Shown: positions 1 to 8,940, numbered from the stretch's first letter. The stretch is DNA of 64,000 nucleotides from JABGQS01 sp963666505 (GCA_963666505.2 CAXXXL010000003.1:1426001-1490000), one strand, 5' to 3'. Numbers and translations are program-made. Notes: generated by a model from the sequence alone, not told the origin.

Positions 1-1
1 G

Positions 2-175
2 GCAGCAAGTACAGAGATCAAAAAAGCGGAAAACAATCTGGAACAGTTTAAATCCAAAGAGAATCCTTCAGTCAAGAAAGATTTAAGCGCCCATAAGCAG
101 GCGATTGAAAGAAACACTTATAAATCCGGCGAAAAGCAGCGGATGCCCAAAGCAGGCAAAGGAAAGGAGCGGTGA
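2..175 (+). CDS. C-terminal fragment of a conjugation protein, possibly PcfB/DUF3801-like
   Basis: An open frame enters from the left edge and stops with TGA at 173-175, giving about 57 residues. The segment is charged and Lys-rich, with the pattern NPSVKKDL followed by a basic tail. This resembles the C-terminus of PcfB/DUF3801 relaxosome-accessory proteins, which usually sit just upstream of the VirD4 coupling ATPase in clostridial and enterococcal conjugative elements. The match is to a short low-complexity tail, so the name rests mainly on position. The next gene starts 1 nt after the stop, so the two are co-transcribed. It could equally be the end of another accessory transfer gene. Confidence 0.45.
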   Translation, partial: AASTEIKKAENNLEQFKSKENPSVKKDLSAHKQAIERNTYKSGEKQRMPKAGKGKER

Positions 176-176
176 T

Positions 177-524
177 ATGGAAGGTCAAATGCAGAAAGCA
201 GCAATCAAAGATTTATATGGAGAGCGAAAAGAACTCGTCAGGAACCAGCAGGACACAAGTGAGATTGACCGACAAATTGATAATGTTCTAGGTCGGGTAA
301 CGCTACATAAGAAAAGTGACAAGGTTATCAGCCTTTTTGACGGTGAAACTCAGAACCAGATTTCTAAGGGCGGAAAGTTTGAATCTGAACATGGTGCATT
401 TACAATTGAAGATATTGATGGGGATTCCAATATAAAAGTCAATGGGAACTGGCATCATAAATTCGAATTTGAACCGGCTACTGTTCTTAGGTATAAGTCG
501 AATGAAAAGAGTATGGAGCGATGA
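177..524 (+). CDS. Small hypothetical protein of the transfer operon
   Basis: About 115 residues. I chose ATG 177 because an AGGAG site lies just upstream, inside the end of the previous gene. An in-frame ATG at 105 would overlap that gene by 70 nt and lacks such a site. The N-terminal third is charged and helical; the rest looks beta-rich. There is no signal peptide or membrane segment, and I do not recognise the family. Its stop overlaps the coupling-protein start as ATGA, so the two are translationally coupled. It probably acts in the cytoplasm near the relaxosome or coupling protein, but this is inferred from position only. Confidence 0.75.
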   Translation: MEGQMQKAAIKDLYGERKELVRNQQDTSEIDRQIDNVLGRVTLHKKSDKVISLFDGETQNQISKGGKFESEHGAFTIEDIDGDSNIKVNGNWHHKFEFEPATVLRYKSNEKSMER

Positions 525-2269
525 AAAAACCGCAGAACAAATTATTAACCACGCTGATGTGGCTTTTTTTATATGTTCCTTTAGTTTGGCTGGCGGTACT
601 GTTTTCTTCAAACTATCAAAGCGGTGTATCAATCTTAGAGCTTATACCGGAGTTGACAAAAGCGCTTGAGAACCCTCTGGTATTCCAAACGAATGAATAT
701 ACTTTGGATTTTGTTCTTGTGTTCAGTCTCATATTCGCTATTGGCATAGCCGCATATTATTCAAGTTATGCAAAGCGCAGAATGGGCGAAGAACATGGCA
801 GCGCTTCATGGGGAAATCCGAAAGGGGTGTGCAAACAGTTTTCACAGGATATGGATACAGACAGATTGTTCACGAAACATGTTCGGCTGGGATTGGATGG
901 ATATAAGCATAAGCGTAATTCAAATACGCTTGTAATCGGTGGCTCCGGAGCAGGGAAAACCAGAGGTTATGCGCTGCCGAATATCATGCAATGTAACAGC
1001 TCATTTGTCATTACCGACCCAAAAGCCGAGATTCTAAGAACAGTCGGCAATCTTCTGGTTAAAGAAGGTTATGATATCAAGGTTGTAGATTTGATTAACT
1101 TTGAAAGGTCCAATCATTACAATCCGTTCAAATATATTAACGACGAAAAGGATGTGATTAAGCTCATTAATAACCTTATAAGGAACACAACTCCCAAAAC
1201 AGCGGCTCAAAGTGAGCCATTCTGGGAGAAAAGCGAAACAGCATTGCTTCAGGCGCTTATGTTTTACCTGCTGAATGAAGCGCCGCCTGAGGAGCAGAAC
1301 TTTGGGATGGTCATGACCATGATAGAACATGGAAGCGCAAGCGAAAATGATGAACAGCATGTAAGCCCATTAGACTTATTATTTATGGCACTTGAAACTG
1401 AAAAGCCAAATTCAATTGCTGTTCGTCAGTATGCGGTATTTAAGCAGGCTGCCGGGAAGACAGCGAAATCTATTTTAATATCATGTGCTGTAAGATTGGC
1501 GGCGTTTAACCTTGAGCAAATCAGAAATATCACCAATAATGACGAATTGGATGTAGCGAGTCTCGGTACAAAGAAAACAGCGCTTTTTGCAGTAATCCCT
1601 GATAATGACACGACATTCAATTTTTTAATTGGTCTCCTTTATACGCAGATTTTTCAAGTGCTGTATTATGAGGCAGATCATAAGCATGGTGGAAGATTAC
1701 CTTGCCATGTTCATTTTATGCTTGATGAGTTCCCCAACGTCGCATTACCAGAGGAGTTTGATAAGTGCCTTGCCACAATGCGTTCAAGAAAAATATCCGC
1801 TTCTATAATCGTACAGAACTTAGCACAGCTCAAAAGCATGTTTAAAGGCGATCATCATTTATGGGAAACCATAAGCGGTAACTGCGACAGCATGCTCTTT
1901 TTAGGTGGGAATGAACAAAGTACGCATGACTATATTTCGAAAATGCTCGGTAAAGCTACGATCGAATCACGCTCCTACGGACAAAACAAGGGACGTAACG
2001 GTTCATATTCAACAAACAAGCAAATTATCGGCAGAGAGTTGTTACTGCCAAATGAGATCAGGGAGGTAGATAACGATTACGGCTTGCTTTTCATACGGGG
2101 AGCGAAGCCGGTGTGGGATAAGAAATATGAGATAAGTAAACACAGAAATAATGAATTTACGACAAACGGTAAAGGCTCACCATATATCCATGTGCATCGG
2201 GAAATCCAAACAAAAGCATTCAAAGAGTTTGATTTCGAGAACGCACATCACTATATCATTTTGGAATAA
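521..2269 (+). CDS. VirD4/TraG-type type IV coupling protein (CD1115-like family)
   Basis: A 582-residue membrane-anchored ATPase that links the DNA-relaxase complex to the type IV secretion channel during conjugation. Two hydrophobic segments lie in the first 85 residues, followed by a conserved EEHGSASWG-type entry to the nucleotide-binding domain. The Walker A motif GGSGAGKT is at about residues 140-147 and the Walker B MLDEFPN at about 400-406. The C-terminal half carries the TraM-recognition/all-alpha-domain pattern of the family (TMRSRKISASIIVQNLAQL). Length fits Tn1549-type elements. It overlaps the upstream gene by 4 nt and is followed after 17 nt by the Maff2 gene, the usual clostridial order. 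Confidence 0.95.
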   Translation: MKKPQNKLLTTLMWLFLYVPLVWLAVLFSSNYQSGVSILELIPELTKALENPLVFQTNEYTLDFVLVFSLIFAIGIAAYYSSYAKRRMGEEHGSASWGNPKGVCKQFSQDMDTDRLFTKHVRLGLDGYKHKRNSNTLVIGGSGAGKTRGYALPNIMQCNSSFVITDPKAEILRTVGNLLVKEGYDIKVVDLINFERSNHYNPFKYINDEKDVIKLINNLIRNTTPKTAAQSEPFWEKSETALLQALMFYLLNEAPPEEQNFGMVMTMIEHGSASENDEQHVSPLDLLFMALETEKPNSIAVRQYAVFKQAAGKTAKSILISCAVRLAAFNLEQIRNITNNDELDVASLGTKKTALFAVIPDNDTTFNFLIGLLYTQIFQVLYYEADHKHGGRLPCHVHFMLDEFPNVALPEEFDKCLATMRSRKISASIIVQNLAQLKSMFKGDHHLWETISGNCDSMLFLGGNEQSTHDYISKMLGKATIESRSYGQNKGRNGSYSTNKQIIGRELLLPNEIREVDNDYGLLFIRGAKPVWDKKYEISKHRNNEFTTNGKGSPYIHVHREIQTKAFKEFDFENAHHYIILE

Positions 2270-2286
2270 AGAAAGGAACATTTATT

Positions 2287-2595
2287 ATGAAACTCAAGAA
2301 AAGAACAAAACACATCCTTATTGCAACTGCCATAATGGCAGTTTTTTTATTGACCACGACAACCGCATTTGCGGCTGATGAAGACCCTCTGCAAGTTGTT
2401 AATAACTTGTCCGATTTTATTTTCGGTATGATACGTGCGATTGGAGTAATACTTGTTGGCTTTGGTATTGTCCAGATAGGTATGAGCTTAAAATCGCACG
2501 ACCCAAGTCAAAGGTCTAATGGATTTCTTACCTTCTTTGGCGGCGTTGTGATAATGTTCGCTAAAGAAATCCTGACTCTTATTACAGGAGGCTGA
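2287..2595 (+). CDS. Maff2-family small membrane protein, VirB2-like
   Basis: This 102-residue protein has a clear signal peptide (Lys-rich start, hydrophobic core, AFAA cleavage site near residue 29). Two hydrophobic helices follow, separated by a short polar loop with the SHDPSQRSNG pattern. This is the Maff2 family found right after the coupling protein in Tn1549-like elements. By topology it is a TrbC/VirB2-like pilin or channel component. An AAAGGAAC site precedes ATG 2287. The end of the gene carries a perfect AGGAGG that serves a 22-codon ORF downstream. Confidence 0.88.
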   Translation: MKLKKRTKHILIATAIMAVFLLTTTTAFAADEDPLQVVNNLSDFIFGMIRAIGVILVGFGIVQIGMSLKSHDPSQRSNGFLTFFGGVVIMFAKEILTLITGG

Positions 2596-2598
2596 AAA

Positions 2599-2667
2599 AT
2601 GGAATGGAACAAGGAACCCTCTTTTTCTATTGAATCGGAGGGTTTCTTGTTCATCACTGGGAGGTGA
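2599..2667 (+). CDS. Possible 22-residue leader peptide between the Maff2 and TrbL-like genes
   Basis: An ATG at 2599 is placed 7 nt after a perfect AGGAGG (2586-2591) and opens 22 codons ending at TGA 2665-2667. The stop lies inside the GGGAGGTGA ribosome site of the next gene, which starts at TTG 2675. That layout is typical of a leader peptide controlling re-initiation. The ORF spans a strong hairpin (2610-2649). The peptide has no recognisable family. It may be real or may be a byproduct of the hairpin and ribosome sites. Confidence 0.45.
   Translation: MEWNKEPSFSIESEGFLFITGR
2610..2649 (+). promoter_or_regulatory. Intercistronic hairpin in the transfer operon
   Basis: A 12-bp stem (one G-U pair) is formed by 2610-2621 and 2638-2649, with a 16-nt loop. 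No T-run follows, so it is not an ordinary terminator. It lies inside the small ORF at 2599-2667 and just upstream of the ribosome site for the TrbL-like gene. It could set mRNA stability or the level of the channel protein relative to Maff2. Confidence 0.6.
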
Positions 2668-2674
2668 AAGAAAT

Positions 2675-3496
2675 TTGGGGATATTAGATAACCTGGAGAA
2701 TGCTCTGCAAACATGGAACGAAAAATTAGCGGAGATATGGGGATTGCTAACTCAATCTCCGCAAAGCTTTCGTGGCGGCGGTATATGGGATGTGATCGTT
2801 GGTATCAATGGCGCTTTACAGGCGATAGGATATGCGCTGTTAGTGTTGTTCTTTGTTGTAGGCATGGTAAAATCAACAACCAACTTACAGGAAATTAAAA
2901 GACCGGAAGTTGCACTTAGGCTGTTTATACGTTTTGCACTTGCAAAAGCTGCGGTAACTTGGGGGATGGAGATATTAACGAGTATTTTTTCAATTACACA
3001 AGGAATCGTTCAAACAGCAGGGGGAAGTGTCGGGATTGCATCAGAAGCAACATTGCCAAGCGAGATGGTTGACGCAATAAACGGGCTGGGTTTTTTCGCC
3101 AGCATTCCAATATGGGCTGTGAGCCTGCTTGGATCATTATTTATAATCATACTGTCATTTATGATGTTAATGACGGTATATGGACGCTTCTTTAAGCTAT
3201 ACTTGTACACCGCTATAGCACCAATACCTTTATCCAGTTTTGCAGGAGAAGGAACATCGTCAATTGGGAAAGCGTTCGTTAAAAGCTATGCTGGCGTCTG
3301 CCTGGAAGGTGCAATTATTGTACTGGCGTGTGTGATATTTTCGGTCTTTGCCGCATCACCGCCGAACGTAGATATGAGCATGTCGGCTAGTAAAATCGTT
3401 TGGGCTTACATGGGTGAACTCGTCTTTAATTTGCTCGTTTTAGTAGGTACAGTGAAAATGTCGGATAGAATCGTGAAGGAGATGTTGGGGCTTTAA
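2675..3496 (+). CDS. TrbL/VirB6-like conjugal transfer membrane protein (CD1112-like family)
   Basis: I call a TTG start at 2675, 273 residues, because a GGGAGG site at 2659-2664 is correctly spaced for it. An in-frame ATG at 2630 lies within the hairpin and lacks a ribosome site. The protein is a polytopic membrane protein with at least five hydrophobic helices and a Gly-rich periplasmic-type segment near the N-terminus. This is the VirB6/TrbL-like inner channel component of clostridial ICEs, and the neighbours (Maff2 before, PrgI after) match that order. Confidence 0.88.
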   Translation: MGILDNLENALQTWNEKLAEIWGLLTQSPQSFRGGGIWDVIVGINGALQAIGYALLVLFFVVGMVKSTTNLQEIKRPEVALRLFIRFALAKAAVTWGMEILTSIFSITQGIVQTAGGSVGIASEATLPSEMVDAINGLGFFASIPIWAVSLLGSLFIIILSFMMLMTVYGRFFKLYLYTAIAPIPLSSFAGEGTSSIGKAFVKSYAGVCLEGAIIVLACVIFSVFAASPPNVDMSMSASKIVWAYMGELVFNLLVLVGTVKMSDRIVKEMLGL

Positions 3497-3523
3497 ATTA
3501 TCACGTGATTAAGGAGAAATATA

Positions 3524-3940
3524 ATGGAGATTAAAATACCGAGAGAGGTAAGGAAATATAAAGAATCAATTTTCTTTGGGCTGTCAATGAGACAGTTTTT
3601 TTGTAGTGCGGTTGCAGTTGGAATTGCAGTACTTGCATATTTCGGACTGCGTCAATATCTAGGGAATGAAGGTGTTTCATGGGTGTGTATATTAGTTGCA
3701 TTGCCCGTTGCGTTGATTGGATTTTTAACATATCACGAAATGACTTTGGAACATTTCATTTTGGCATGGATAAAATCTGAATGGCTTATGCCAAAGCAGC
3801 TATATTTCAAGAGCGACAACTATATGTTCTTTGCATACAAGCAGCACAGGATGGAAAGAAAATATGCCTTGGAGATAAACAAAAGGCAACACAGTTTTGC
3901 AAACATTAAAAATATCGGAGGTATACGAAAAGATGTCTAA
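3524..3940 (+). CDS. PrgI family conjugation protein (VirB3-like)
   Basis: The protein has 138 residues. The N-terminus carries the family pattern IPREVRKYKESIFFGLSMRQ, followed by two closely spaced transmembrane helices (roughly residues 25-45 and 50-68) and a basic tail. PrgI proteins are small inner-membrane parts of the type IV secretion system that partner the VirB4 ATPase. An AAGGAG site lies before ATG 3524. Its 3' end overlaps the virB4 start by 8 nt, so the two are translationally coupled. Confidence 0.92.
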   Translation: MEIKIPREVRKYKESIFFGLSMRQFFCSAVAVGIAVLAYFGLRQYLGNEGVSWVCILVALPVALIGFLTYHEMTLEHFILAWIKSEWLMPKQLYFKSDNYMFFAYKQHRMERKYALEINKRQHSFANIKNIGGIRKDV

Positions 3941-6311
3941 TACATTCAGAAAGATAAGGCAAGCCGAAAAAGAAGGATTGAAAATTCCAAAAAGTGTACA
4001 GCAAGCCATCCCCATCACGAAAGTGTATGAGGATGGTATTTTTAAAGTGGGGAATAATTTTTCAAAAACTATGCGGTTTACGGACATAAACTATCGTGTA
4101 GCATCCAAAGACGACCAGATGGATATGTTCCTGAAATACTGTGATCTGATTAACAGCATTGACAGTGAGGCTGTCACAAAGATTACAATCAATAACCGGC
4201 GGTTAAACAAAAAGGATTTTGAGCAACGTATCCTACTGCCTGAAAAGGACAATTTCTTGGATAAGTACAGGCAGGAGTATAACGAGATGCTATTGGAAAA
4301 GGCTACAAAGTCCAGCAATTCCATGGTCCAAGAGAAATACATCACTGTTTCCTCTGCAAAGAAGAACGTGCTTGAAGCCAGAGCGCTGTTTTCTAGGCTC
4401 ACAACGGATATTTCCTCACACATGTCCAAACTGTCTAGCAGAACGCTGGAATTGGACGCTGAGGAGCGCCTGCGAATATTCCATGATTTCTATAGAATTG
4501 GTGAAGAAACCCATTATCAATTTGATTTGAAGCAGTCAATGCGTAAAGGACATGATTTCAGGGATTATATATGCCCGGATAGTATGGAGTTTGATAAAAA
4601 CTATACTAAGATAGGCGATAAGTACTGCCGCACTTTCTACATGCGTGAGTTTGCATCGTTCATAAAGGACAGTATGATAACCGAGTTTATGGATTTGCCA
4701 AAGAATATGATGCTGTCCATTGACATGCTGCCTATTCCTACAGATGAAGCGGTGAAGATAATCAACAAGCTTATACTTGGTACTGAAACCGACAAAGCGA
4801 GATTCACTAGAAAACAAACAAACAACGGTAACTTTACAGCGGATATACCTTATGACCTTGAACAACGAAGTAAAGAACTTCATGAATTTATGGATGATCT
4901 AACGTCAAGAGACCAGCGCATGTTGTTTGCGACTGTAACCATTGTTATCATTTCAGACAGTCTTGAAGAACTGGATGAGGATACGGAAAGTATACTCTCT
5001 ATCGGAAGAAAGCATATCTGCCAGTTTACTTCATTGACATACCAACAGACAGAGGGGTTGTATACCGTTCTTCCTTTCGGACTTCATAAGCTGCCGTTCA
5101 AATGGCGCACGTTAACGACTGAGAGCACAGCTGTGCTAATGCCTTTTAATACTATGGATATACAAGATGAAACCGGTATCTATTATGGAATCAACGTGAT
5201 ATCTAAAAACCTGATTCTTGCTGACAGGCGTAAACTGCTAAATGCTAATGGCTTTATCCTTGGTGTTTCAGGCAGCGGCAAGTCGTTCAAAGCTAAGGAA
5301 GAGATGACAGCGCTCATGCTTCGTGACGATGTAGATATTATTGTAATTGACCCAGAACGAGAGTATGGAAACCTCTTTCTTTCAATGGGAGGTGAAGTTA
5401 TACATATTTCAGCCGGAAGCAGGAACCACATCAACGCAATGGCAATGAGTGAAGGGTATGGTGATGATGAAAATCCGATAATCCTAAAAAGCGAGTTTAT
5501 ACTTTCTCTTGTGGAGCAGCTCGTAGGCACAGGGAAGCTAAATGCAAAAGAAAAAAGTATTATCGACCGATGCACAGCTAATGTCTACAGAGAATATATA
5601 ACTAATGGATTTACTGGAACGCCGCCTACGCTCAAAGAATTTAGGCAGGAACTGCTTCGCCAGGATGAACCGGAAGCTCGTGAAGTTGCTCTAGCTATTG
5701 AGCTATTTACCGATGGCAGCCTTGATACCTTTGCAAGGCAGACTAACGTTAATGTTAACAGTCAATATATTGTGTACGATATTAAGGATTTGGGTAAGCA
5801 GCTTAGAACAATAGGTATGCTTGTAGTTCTGGATAATATTTTTAACCGAATCACTGAAAACAGGGCTAAAAAACGCAGCACCTTCATCTTCATTGATGAG
5901 ATTTATTTGCTTTTCCAGAATGAATATTCAAGCAACTTCCTTTTTGAGTTATGGAAACGTGTCAGAAAATACGGAGCATGTGCTACAGGAATAACGCAGA
6001 ACGTCAGCGATCTGCTTGTTTCACATACAGCAAGAACGATGCTGGCAAACAGCGAGTTTTTGCTTATGATGAACCAAGCGCCAACGGATAGAATTGAACT
6101 GGCTAATTTGATTAATATAAGTGAAGCACAGCTATCTCATATAACTGATAACGAAAAGGCTGGGATTGGCTTACTGAAGTATGCAGGCAGTATCGTGCCA
6201 TTCGAGGACGAGTTTCCAAGGCATACGAAACTGTACTCATTAATGTCGACAAAGTTATCCGAGATCTCGGATAACTTGTTATGTGAAGCTTCACATAACA
6301 AGTTGAGTTAA
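3933..6311 (+). CDS. VirB4-like conjugation ATPase (CD1110-like family)
   Basis: A 792-residue ATPase that powers assembly of the conjugation channel. ATG 3933 has a GGAGG site at 3917-3921, whereas an in-frame ATG at 3897 has none. Walker A GVSGSGKS is at about residues 444-451 and Walker B FIFIDE at about 651-656. The RVRKYGACATGITQN region is typical of VirB4. The last roughly 20 residues are encoded by two overlapping perfect palindromes (6252-6304) and look like an added tail. Directly downstream is a restriction-modification pair rather than the NlpC gene normally found next. Confidence 0.95.
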   Translation: MSNTFRKIRQAEKEGLKIPKSVQQAIPITKVYEDGIFKVGNNFSKTMRFTDINYRVASKDDQMDMFLKYCDLINSIDSEAVTKITINNRRLNKKDFEQRILLPEKDNFLDKYRQEYNEMLLEKATKSSNSMVQEKYITVSSAKKNVLEARALFSRLTTDISSHMSKLSSRTLELDAEERLRIFHDFYRIGEETHYQFDLKQSMRKGHDFRDYICPDSMEFDKNYTKIGDKYCRTFYMREFASFIKDSMITEFMDLPKNMMLSIDMLPIPTDEAVKIINKLILGTETDKARFTRKQTNNGNFTADIPYDLEQRSKELHEFMDDLTSRDQRMLFATVTIVIISDSLEELDEDTESILSIGRKHICQFTSLTYQQTEGLYTVLPFGLHKLPFKWRTLTTESTAVLMPFNTMDIQDETGIYYGINVISKNLILADRRKLLNANGFILGVSGSGKSFKAKEEMTALMLRDDVDIIVIDPEREYGNLFLSMGGEVIHISAGSRNHINAMAMSEGYGDDENPIILKSEFILSLVEQLVGTGKLNAKEKSIIDRCTANVYREYITNGFTGTPPTLKEFRQELLRQDEPEAREVALAIELFTDGSLDTFARQTNVNVNSQYIVYDIKDLGKQLRTIGMLVVLDNIFNRITENRAKKRSTFIFIDEIYLLFQNEYSSNFLFELWKRVRKYGACATGITQNVSDLLVSHTARTMLANSEFLLMMNQAPTDRIELANLINISEAQLSHITDNEKAGIGLLKYAGSIVPFEDEFPRHTKLYSLMSTKLSEISDNLLCEASHNKLS
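6252..6304. repeat. Two overlapping perfect palindromes at the 3' end of virB4
   Basis: Palindrome 1 is 6252-6277 (26 bp, centred on GAGATCTC). Palindrome 2 is 6273-6304 (32 bp, centred on the HindIII site AAGCTT). Both are perfect and share 5 bp. They are translated as the end of VirB4 and lie just left of the inserted methyltransferase gene. Possible roles are a hairpin that separates the transfer and restriction-modification transcripts, or an insertion scar or recombination site. Confidence 0.85.
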
Positions 6312-6384
6312 TAGATTTTTTATTGCCATCTGCATGTTGTTGTGATAATATTAATTTAAATAAACACGCAGCGTGGTGATTGGT

Positions 6385-7917
6385 ATGAACTATGATTTTG
6401 TTTCATATATAGAGAACAAAACAAATGAGTTTCTTAATAATGCAACTAAACAACAACGTAAGAAGATCGGACAATTTTTTACACCTGCAAAGATTTCGGC
6501 CTTTATGGCTAATCTATCTATGGTGTCAAAACCAGTGATAAATGTTTTGGATGCAGGGGCTGGCAGTGGTATATTAGCTGCCAGCCTAATCCGAAAAATA
6601 TCAACTGATAATAATGTAAAAAGTATCAACATTGATTTATATGAGAATAACTCAGAGATTCTCCCTTTGTTGAGAAGTAATATGATATATATTGTTGGTG
6701 AGTTAGAGAAGGTTGATATTAAACTAACATTTTCTATATTAAACGACAACTTCATTATTGAAAATAAACTGTCGTGGACAGGGTTATATCCAAATGATAA
6801 ATATGATATTGTTATTTCAAATCCGCCTTATAAAAAAATAGCAAAAAAAGATGCCGAATCTCAAATGATGCCGGAAGTAGTATATGGGCAGCCTAATCTA
6901 TACTTTTTGTTCATGGCAATGGGGAGTAGGCTACTAAAAGAAAACGGCGAATTTATTTTCATAGTCCCAAGAAGTTTTACGAGTGGCTTATATTTTACCA
7001 AATTCAGAAAATGGTTTCTAAATGAAATGGAGTTATCTCATTTGCATCTATTTTTATCTAGAAAAAACGTTTTTAAACAGGATAAAATATTACAAGAAAC
7101 AGTTATTTTGAAAGCCATAAAGCGAAAGAGAGTCGCAAAACATATAGTTATTTCCGAAAGTAATGGAATTAGTAATATAGAACACTCAGATACTTTTAGT
7201 GTTCCATATGATGTTTGTGTAGATGTTGGAGTGAACTCTTTTATTTATCTTCCAACAAGTAATGATGATACAGAAATACTTGAACTGATGAAGCAATGGA
7301 ATGGTACTCTTGTGGAAAACGGATATAAAATGAAAACAGGTACAGTTGTAGACTTCAGAGCCAAGGAATGGCTTTTAAAAGAAGAAGAGGAGACTACAAT
7401 CCCGTTATTATGGGCATACAACTTTAATTACACGCAAGTTAAATTTCCAATCAATGTTGATGGTAAGCCACAATACTTAATTTCTTGTGAAAAAACAAGA
7501 GGGCTTATTATGCCGAATCAAAACTATCTTCTTCTAAAAAGATTTACTTCCAAGGAGGAAATTAAAAGACTTCAATGTGTAATGTATAAGAAAAAAGATT
7601 TTATCAAATATGCAAATATCAGCACAGAAAATCACATTAACTACATAACAAAAGAAGAAGGGGAATTATCTGAAGTAGAATTATATGGGTTATACATATT
7701 ATTTAATTCAACTATCTTTGATAAGTATTTTCGTTTGTTAAATGGATCTACACAGGTAAATGCTAATGAGATTAACTCAATGCCCTTTCCGAATAAAGAT
7801 GATGTGGTTGAGATGGGTAAAATAGCTATGGAAAAGGAAGTACTGAACACAAAAGTATGTGATTTAATCTTATCAAATAAATACAATCAACCATTACTTA
7901 AGAATATAGCTATGTAG
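6385..7917 (+). CDS. Type II adenine-N6 DNA methyltransferase (PstI/BsuBI type)
   Basis: From ATG 6385 the protein has 510 residues; a GTG at 6373 would add four. The SAM-binding motif LDAGAGSG is at about 55-62 and the catalytic NPPY at 146-149, marking a gamma-class N6-adenine methyltransferase. An N-terminal QRKKIGQFFTP block fits Eco57I/PstI-like enzymes. Size matches M.PstI-type proteins (about 500 residues). The next gene is a PstI/BsuBI-type endonuclease 10 nt downstream, so this enzyme should protect the element and host at the same site, predicted as CTGCAG by family. The pair is AT-rich and interrupts the transfer operon, which suggests later acquisition. Confidence 0.9.
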   Translation: MNYDFVSYIENKTNEFLNNATKQQRKKIGQFFTPAKISAFMANLSMVSKPVINVLDAGAGSGILAASLIRKISTDNNVKSINIDLYENNSEILPLLRSNMIYIVGELEKVDIKLTFSILNDNFIIENKLSWTGLYPNDKYDIVISNPPYKKIAKKDAESQMMPEVVYGQPNLYFLFMAMGSRLLKENGEFIFIVPRSFTSGLYFTKFRKWFLNEMELSHLHLFLSRKNVFKQDKILQETVILKAIKRKRVAKHIVISESNGISNIEHSDTFSVPYDVCVDVGVNSFIYLPTSNDDTEILELMKQWNGTLVENGYKMKTGTVVDFRAKEWLLKEEEETTIPLLWAYNFNYTQVKFPINVDGKPQYLISCEKTRGLIMPNQNYLLLKRFTSKEEIKRLQCVMYKKKDFIKYANISTENHINYITKEEGELSEVELYGLYILFNSTIFDKYFRLLNGSTQVNANEINSMPFPNKDDVVEMGKIAMEKEVLNTKVCDLILSNKYNQPLLKNIAM

Positions 7918-7927
7918 GAGAATAAAT

Positions 7928-8857
7928 ATGGGAAAACTTGAAGAAGCAAAAGGGATTTTAGCTGCGATAGGTATGCCTACTGGCCAAACAAATGACAGAA
8001 GTGGGTATGTATTATTAGCTCTGGCAGATATAAAGGAAGATGATCTGTGGAAAAATGCTAAAGCACCAGCTTTGCGTATAGTTGATACTATGAGTTTTAT
8101 GGCAGATAATTATGGTAAAATATATAAACCTAATACAAGAGAGACAATACGTAAAGACACTATGCATCAGTTTGTAGATGGAGCAGTGGCAGAAAGGAAC
8201 TCCGGTTCACAGAATAGACCAACAAATAGCCCTAAATATAGTTATTCACTGACAAAGGAAATGCTTACGTTAATAAAGAGTTATGGAACGAGTAGGTGGC
8301 AAGACGAATTGAAAACCTTTATAGATACGCAAGGCTCTTTGATTGATAAGTATAGCCAAAAAAGAGAATTATCAAGAGTTCCTGTTAAGGTAAAAGATAA
8401 AACGATTTTGTTAAGTGCCGGTAAGCATAATAAACTGCAAAAAGCCATTATTGAGGAATTTGCAGAACGATTTGCAAAAGGTTCAGAAATTTTATATATG
8501 GGCGATACAGAAGATAAGTATTTAATAAAGAACGATGAGGTCTTGAACGATTTAGGTATCGTCATAAAAGAGCATGATAAGCTTCCTGATGTTGTTCTTT
8601 ATAGGGCAAATAAGAATTGGATATATTTTATTGAGGCGGTTACCAGCGTAGGTTGTATTACAGTTAAAAGAATGAACGAGATAGAAGAAATAGCAAAAAA
8701 CTCATCATGTGGGAAGGTATATGTTTCAGCATTTCTAAATAACACAATATTTAGAAAGTTTATGAATGATATAGCATGGGAGACTGAAGTGTGGATAGCT
8801 GATAAGCCAAATCATATGATACACTTTAATGGTGATAAGTTTATCGGTCCGAGATAA
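7928..8857 (+). CDS. BsuBI/PstI-family type II restriction endonuclease
   Basis: 309 residues, close to PstI (326). The C-terminal half carries the family signature: ILYMGDTEDKYL, a block with EHDKLPDVVLY, then IYFIEAVTSVG followed by a KR motif. The N-terminal half is a helical recognition domain. A GGAGA site precedes ATG 7928 and spacing to the methyltransferase is 10 nt. By family it should cut CTGCAG when unmethylated. CTGCAG sites occur in this window (for example 9374 and 9395), so protection would depend on the neighbouring methyltransferase. No controller protein gene is seen. The pair could act in defence, element addiction or exclusion of competing DNA. Confidence 0.9.
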   Translation: MGKLEEAKGILAAIGMPTGQTNDRSGYVLLALADIKEDDLWKNAKAPALRIVDTMSFMADNYGKIYKPNTRETIRKDTMHQFVDGAVAERNSGSQNRPTNSPKYSYSLTKEMLTLIKSYGTSRWQDELKTFIDTQGSLIDKYSQKRELSRVPVKVKDKTILLSAGKHNKLQKAIIEEFAERFAKGSEILYMGDTEDKYLIKNDEVLNDLGIVIKEHDKLPDVVLYRANKNWIYFIEAVTSVGCITVKRMNEIEEIAKNSSCGKVYVSAFLNNTIFRKFMNDIAWETEVWIADKPNHMIHFNGDKFIGPR

Positions 8858-8886
8858 TAACAAAGAATAATATATAATGTGTCTTA

Positions 8887-8913
8887 GCACGGGAATATCT
8901 CTCGTGTTTTTTT
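8887..8913 (+). terminator. Rho-independent terminator after the restriction genes
   Basis: A 7-bp stem with one G-U pair (8888-8894 with 8900-8906) and a 5-nt loop is followed by seven T residues (8907-8913). It lies between the endonuclease stop and the ribosome site of the NlpC/P60 gene, so it could separate or attenuate expression of the last two transfer genes. Confidence 0.75.
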
Positions 8914-8940
8914 GTACCCAAAAATCGAAAGGAGAGATCC

